From Microthyrium microscopicum (lineage: Eukaryota; Ascomycota; Dothideomycetes; Microthyriales; Microthyriaceae), in the NCBI GenBank assembly GCA_010405405.1, contig MU004238.1:816233-880232 (forward strand): a stretch of 64,000 nt of DNA, in the 5' to 3' direction. How positions within the stretch are numbered: the stretch's first letter is position 1; each line of letters begins with the position of its first letter. Shown one piece after another: positions 62,441 to 64,000 of this stretch. The position numbers were made by a program, and so were the translations under genes. The notes below the pieces were generated by a model that was not told where the DNA came from, searched no databases, and saw only the letters and a program-made list of their open reading frames with translations.

Positions 62441-62932
62441 CCATTTAAGAGGGTGAGATTTATTTCGCTCCAGAATAGGGGATGTTCGAACAACGGACGA
62501 GGAATCGAGCGAACTGCGCGCTTGAAGGCAGTCCAGTTTGTGGTGTCGATTTTGAAACTGTTGATGGGCTCGCCGAAGATATAGTGGCGAAATCGATCCC
62601 TTTGCGCCGTTCAAGAGGGTGAGATTTATTTCGCTCCAGAATAGGGGATGTTCGAACAACGGACGAGGAATCGAGCGAACTGCGCGCTTGAAGGCAGTCC
62701 AGTTTGTGGTGTCGATTTTGAAACTGTTGATGGGCTCGCCGAAGATATAGTGGCGAAATCGATCCCTTTGCGCCGTTCAAGAGGGTGAGATTTATTTCGC
62801 TCCAGAATAGGGGATGTTCGAACAACGGACGAGGAATCGAGCGAACTGCGGGCTTGAAGGCAGTCCAGTTTGTTGTGTCGATTTTGAAACTGTTGATGGG
62901 GTCGCCGAAGATATAGTGGCGAAATTGATCCC
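62435..62932 (+). repeat. 166-bp tandem repeat, three copies
   Basis: Units start at TTTGCGCC at 62435, 62601 and 62767 with few differences. On the minus strand long frames stay open through the units (e.g. 62460-62825 and 62626-62994) although 166 is not divisible by three, so the same DNA is read in successive frames. I do not call these as genes. Confidence 0.88.
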
Positions 62933-63850
62933 GAGATAGGCAGCATTAGTAGAGTATATGCCACCCTATCCGAGCCTTGATCGGGTTGGAGCAAGCTGTT
63001 CTCGTCAGCAAACTCAAGAAACTTATGTCAATGACGCGAACGCATATGCTGGCACCTGATCTCAGGAGGGGTCGTTCCATCTTCTTCCGTGGTTTCGGCC
63101 AATGTCAAAGTGTGGGACTAATCCACAGACTCGTCGCAGGTTTTTTTGTTGACGAGAAATAGCTGTTTGCCAAACGGTGTAATTTGACCTACATCGGTCG
63201 TGGAAACGATCTCGAGACTCGTTGCAAATTTGTTCGTTAACGAGCAAGAGCTGTTGCCAGATGAAGAGTGTTTGGCCCGCGTCGGTCTTAAAGCTCACTG
63301 AGAGTCGCGGAGGTAGGGGAACGTCGATGTTATTGAGCTGCTTCTGTTGTTGCGGCAGTCCTTCCTGCTATCTGGATCGTGTGTTTCCTTTCGCAGCAGT
63401 CTCAACAAGTCCTATTATTGCGAAAGCGCTGGCGACTTTTCCCGGCGCCAAACTCGATCGTTTGCAGTAGTCTTGACACTTCGCAGCTTTTACAAAGAAC
63501 CATTGCCTTCCTCAGCTATGCTCAATTTGGCATCTGTTCGCTTGCTCTTAACAACCTTGGCATTGTCTTTGGCTTCTTTTCTCCACATTTCAAGGCTCCT
63601 CAAAAGGTTTCCACGAGTTCTTCCTATCTTCTGCTCATATTTGGAATGAGCTTCTTGTTAGAATCGCCGATCTCCGTAGTAATGCTTCATTCGACAACAT
63701 CTTTCTCAGAATCCTGGTTTTGAGCATGTTCTCTACCTTGTTCGACGTTAGAGCAGCTCGTTACGAGAGAGCAAAGAATTAGACCAACATTTCAGTCGCT
63801 GTTTTTGACAAGGTGTGCTGTGCCCATACCACTGGAGGCATAGTCTGTTA
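62933..63850. other. Spacer between tandem arrays
   Basis: It contains two diverged copies of a ~90-bp unit at about 63120-63290 (GACTCGT...TTGTT.ACGAG...CTGTT), related to 59380-59560. A 114-aa + frame (63379-63723) has no recognisable domain. Confidence 0.5.
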
Positions 63851-64000
63851 ACGTAGCAGTGGATTTCCATCAGAAGACCCGAAAAGCTGCGGACGTAGAT
63901 TGTAGGTCTCGCAGCGGAGTTCCATTGGAAGACCCAGAAAGCTGCGGACGTAGATTGTAGATCTCGCAGCGTATTTCCATTGGAAGACCCAGAAAGCTGC
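63851..64000 (+). repeat. 55-bp tandem repeat running off the window
   Basis: GGACGTAGATTGTAG occurs at 63891 and 63946 with a 55-bp period. The flanking GACCC..AAAGCTGC block is seen three times, the last ending at base 64000, so the array probably continues. Confidence 0.85.

Noticed and set aside
61450-64000. CRISPR-like array
   Set aside because: Units are long, directly adjoining and near identical with no unique spacers; the DNA is eukaryotic.

Overview
The window is nuclear DNA of a filamentous ascomycete, most likely a Dothideomycete of the Pleosporales. The reasons are spliceosomal introns of about 43-230 nt with ACTAAC-type branch sites, a single-chain fungal urease, a TEA/ATTS regulator, DUF6594 and Est1-type families, and transposon relics mutated by RIP (repeat-induced point mutation). 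Gene-dense segments of ordinary base composition alternate with two AT-rich blocks in which CpA and TpG are almost absent and TpA is in excess.

Layout. 0.2-13 kb holds a rhodopsin-domain membrane protein, urease, an HMG-box protein, a DUF6594 membrane protein, a large Est1-type/retropepsin-like fusion gene and a small zinc-ribbon gene. About 13.3-29.9 kb is a RIP block: a Tad1-like LINE on the + strand, interrupted by a Ty3/gypsy LTR element on the - strand (319-bp LTRs, 5-bp target duplication) and by a less mutated block of unknown origin. 30.2-39.6 kb holds dynein light chain LC8 divergent from MRD1, a TEA/ATTS transcription factor and a dsRBD-like protein. About 39.9-46.9 kb is a second RIP block with a Helitron relic on the + strand and a 335-base assembly gap. 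47.4-49.2 kb holds a methyltransferase-like gene. 50-64 kb is gene-poor: a tRNA-Pro-like Pol III unit, a CCHC/RGG protein gene, a GIY-YIG-like gene with a C-terminal finger, a UUCG hairpin, and at the right edge several tandem arrays (121, 173, 166 and 55 bp units), the last of which runs off the window.

The genes form no pathway or cluster. MRD1 (ribosome biogenesis), LC8 (dynein motor) and urease (nitrogen use) are conserved core genes. The accessory character lies in the transposon blocks, the fusion gene, the GIY-YIG-like gene and the right-hand repeats. Gene models were spliced by eye from frame continuity, donor/acceptor consensus and family conservation. No search could be run, so family names rest on recognised motifs.
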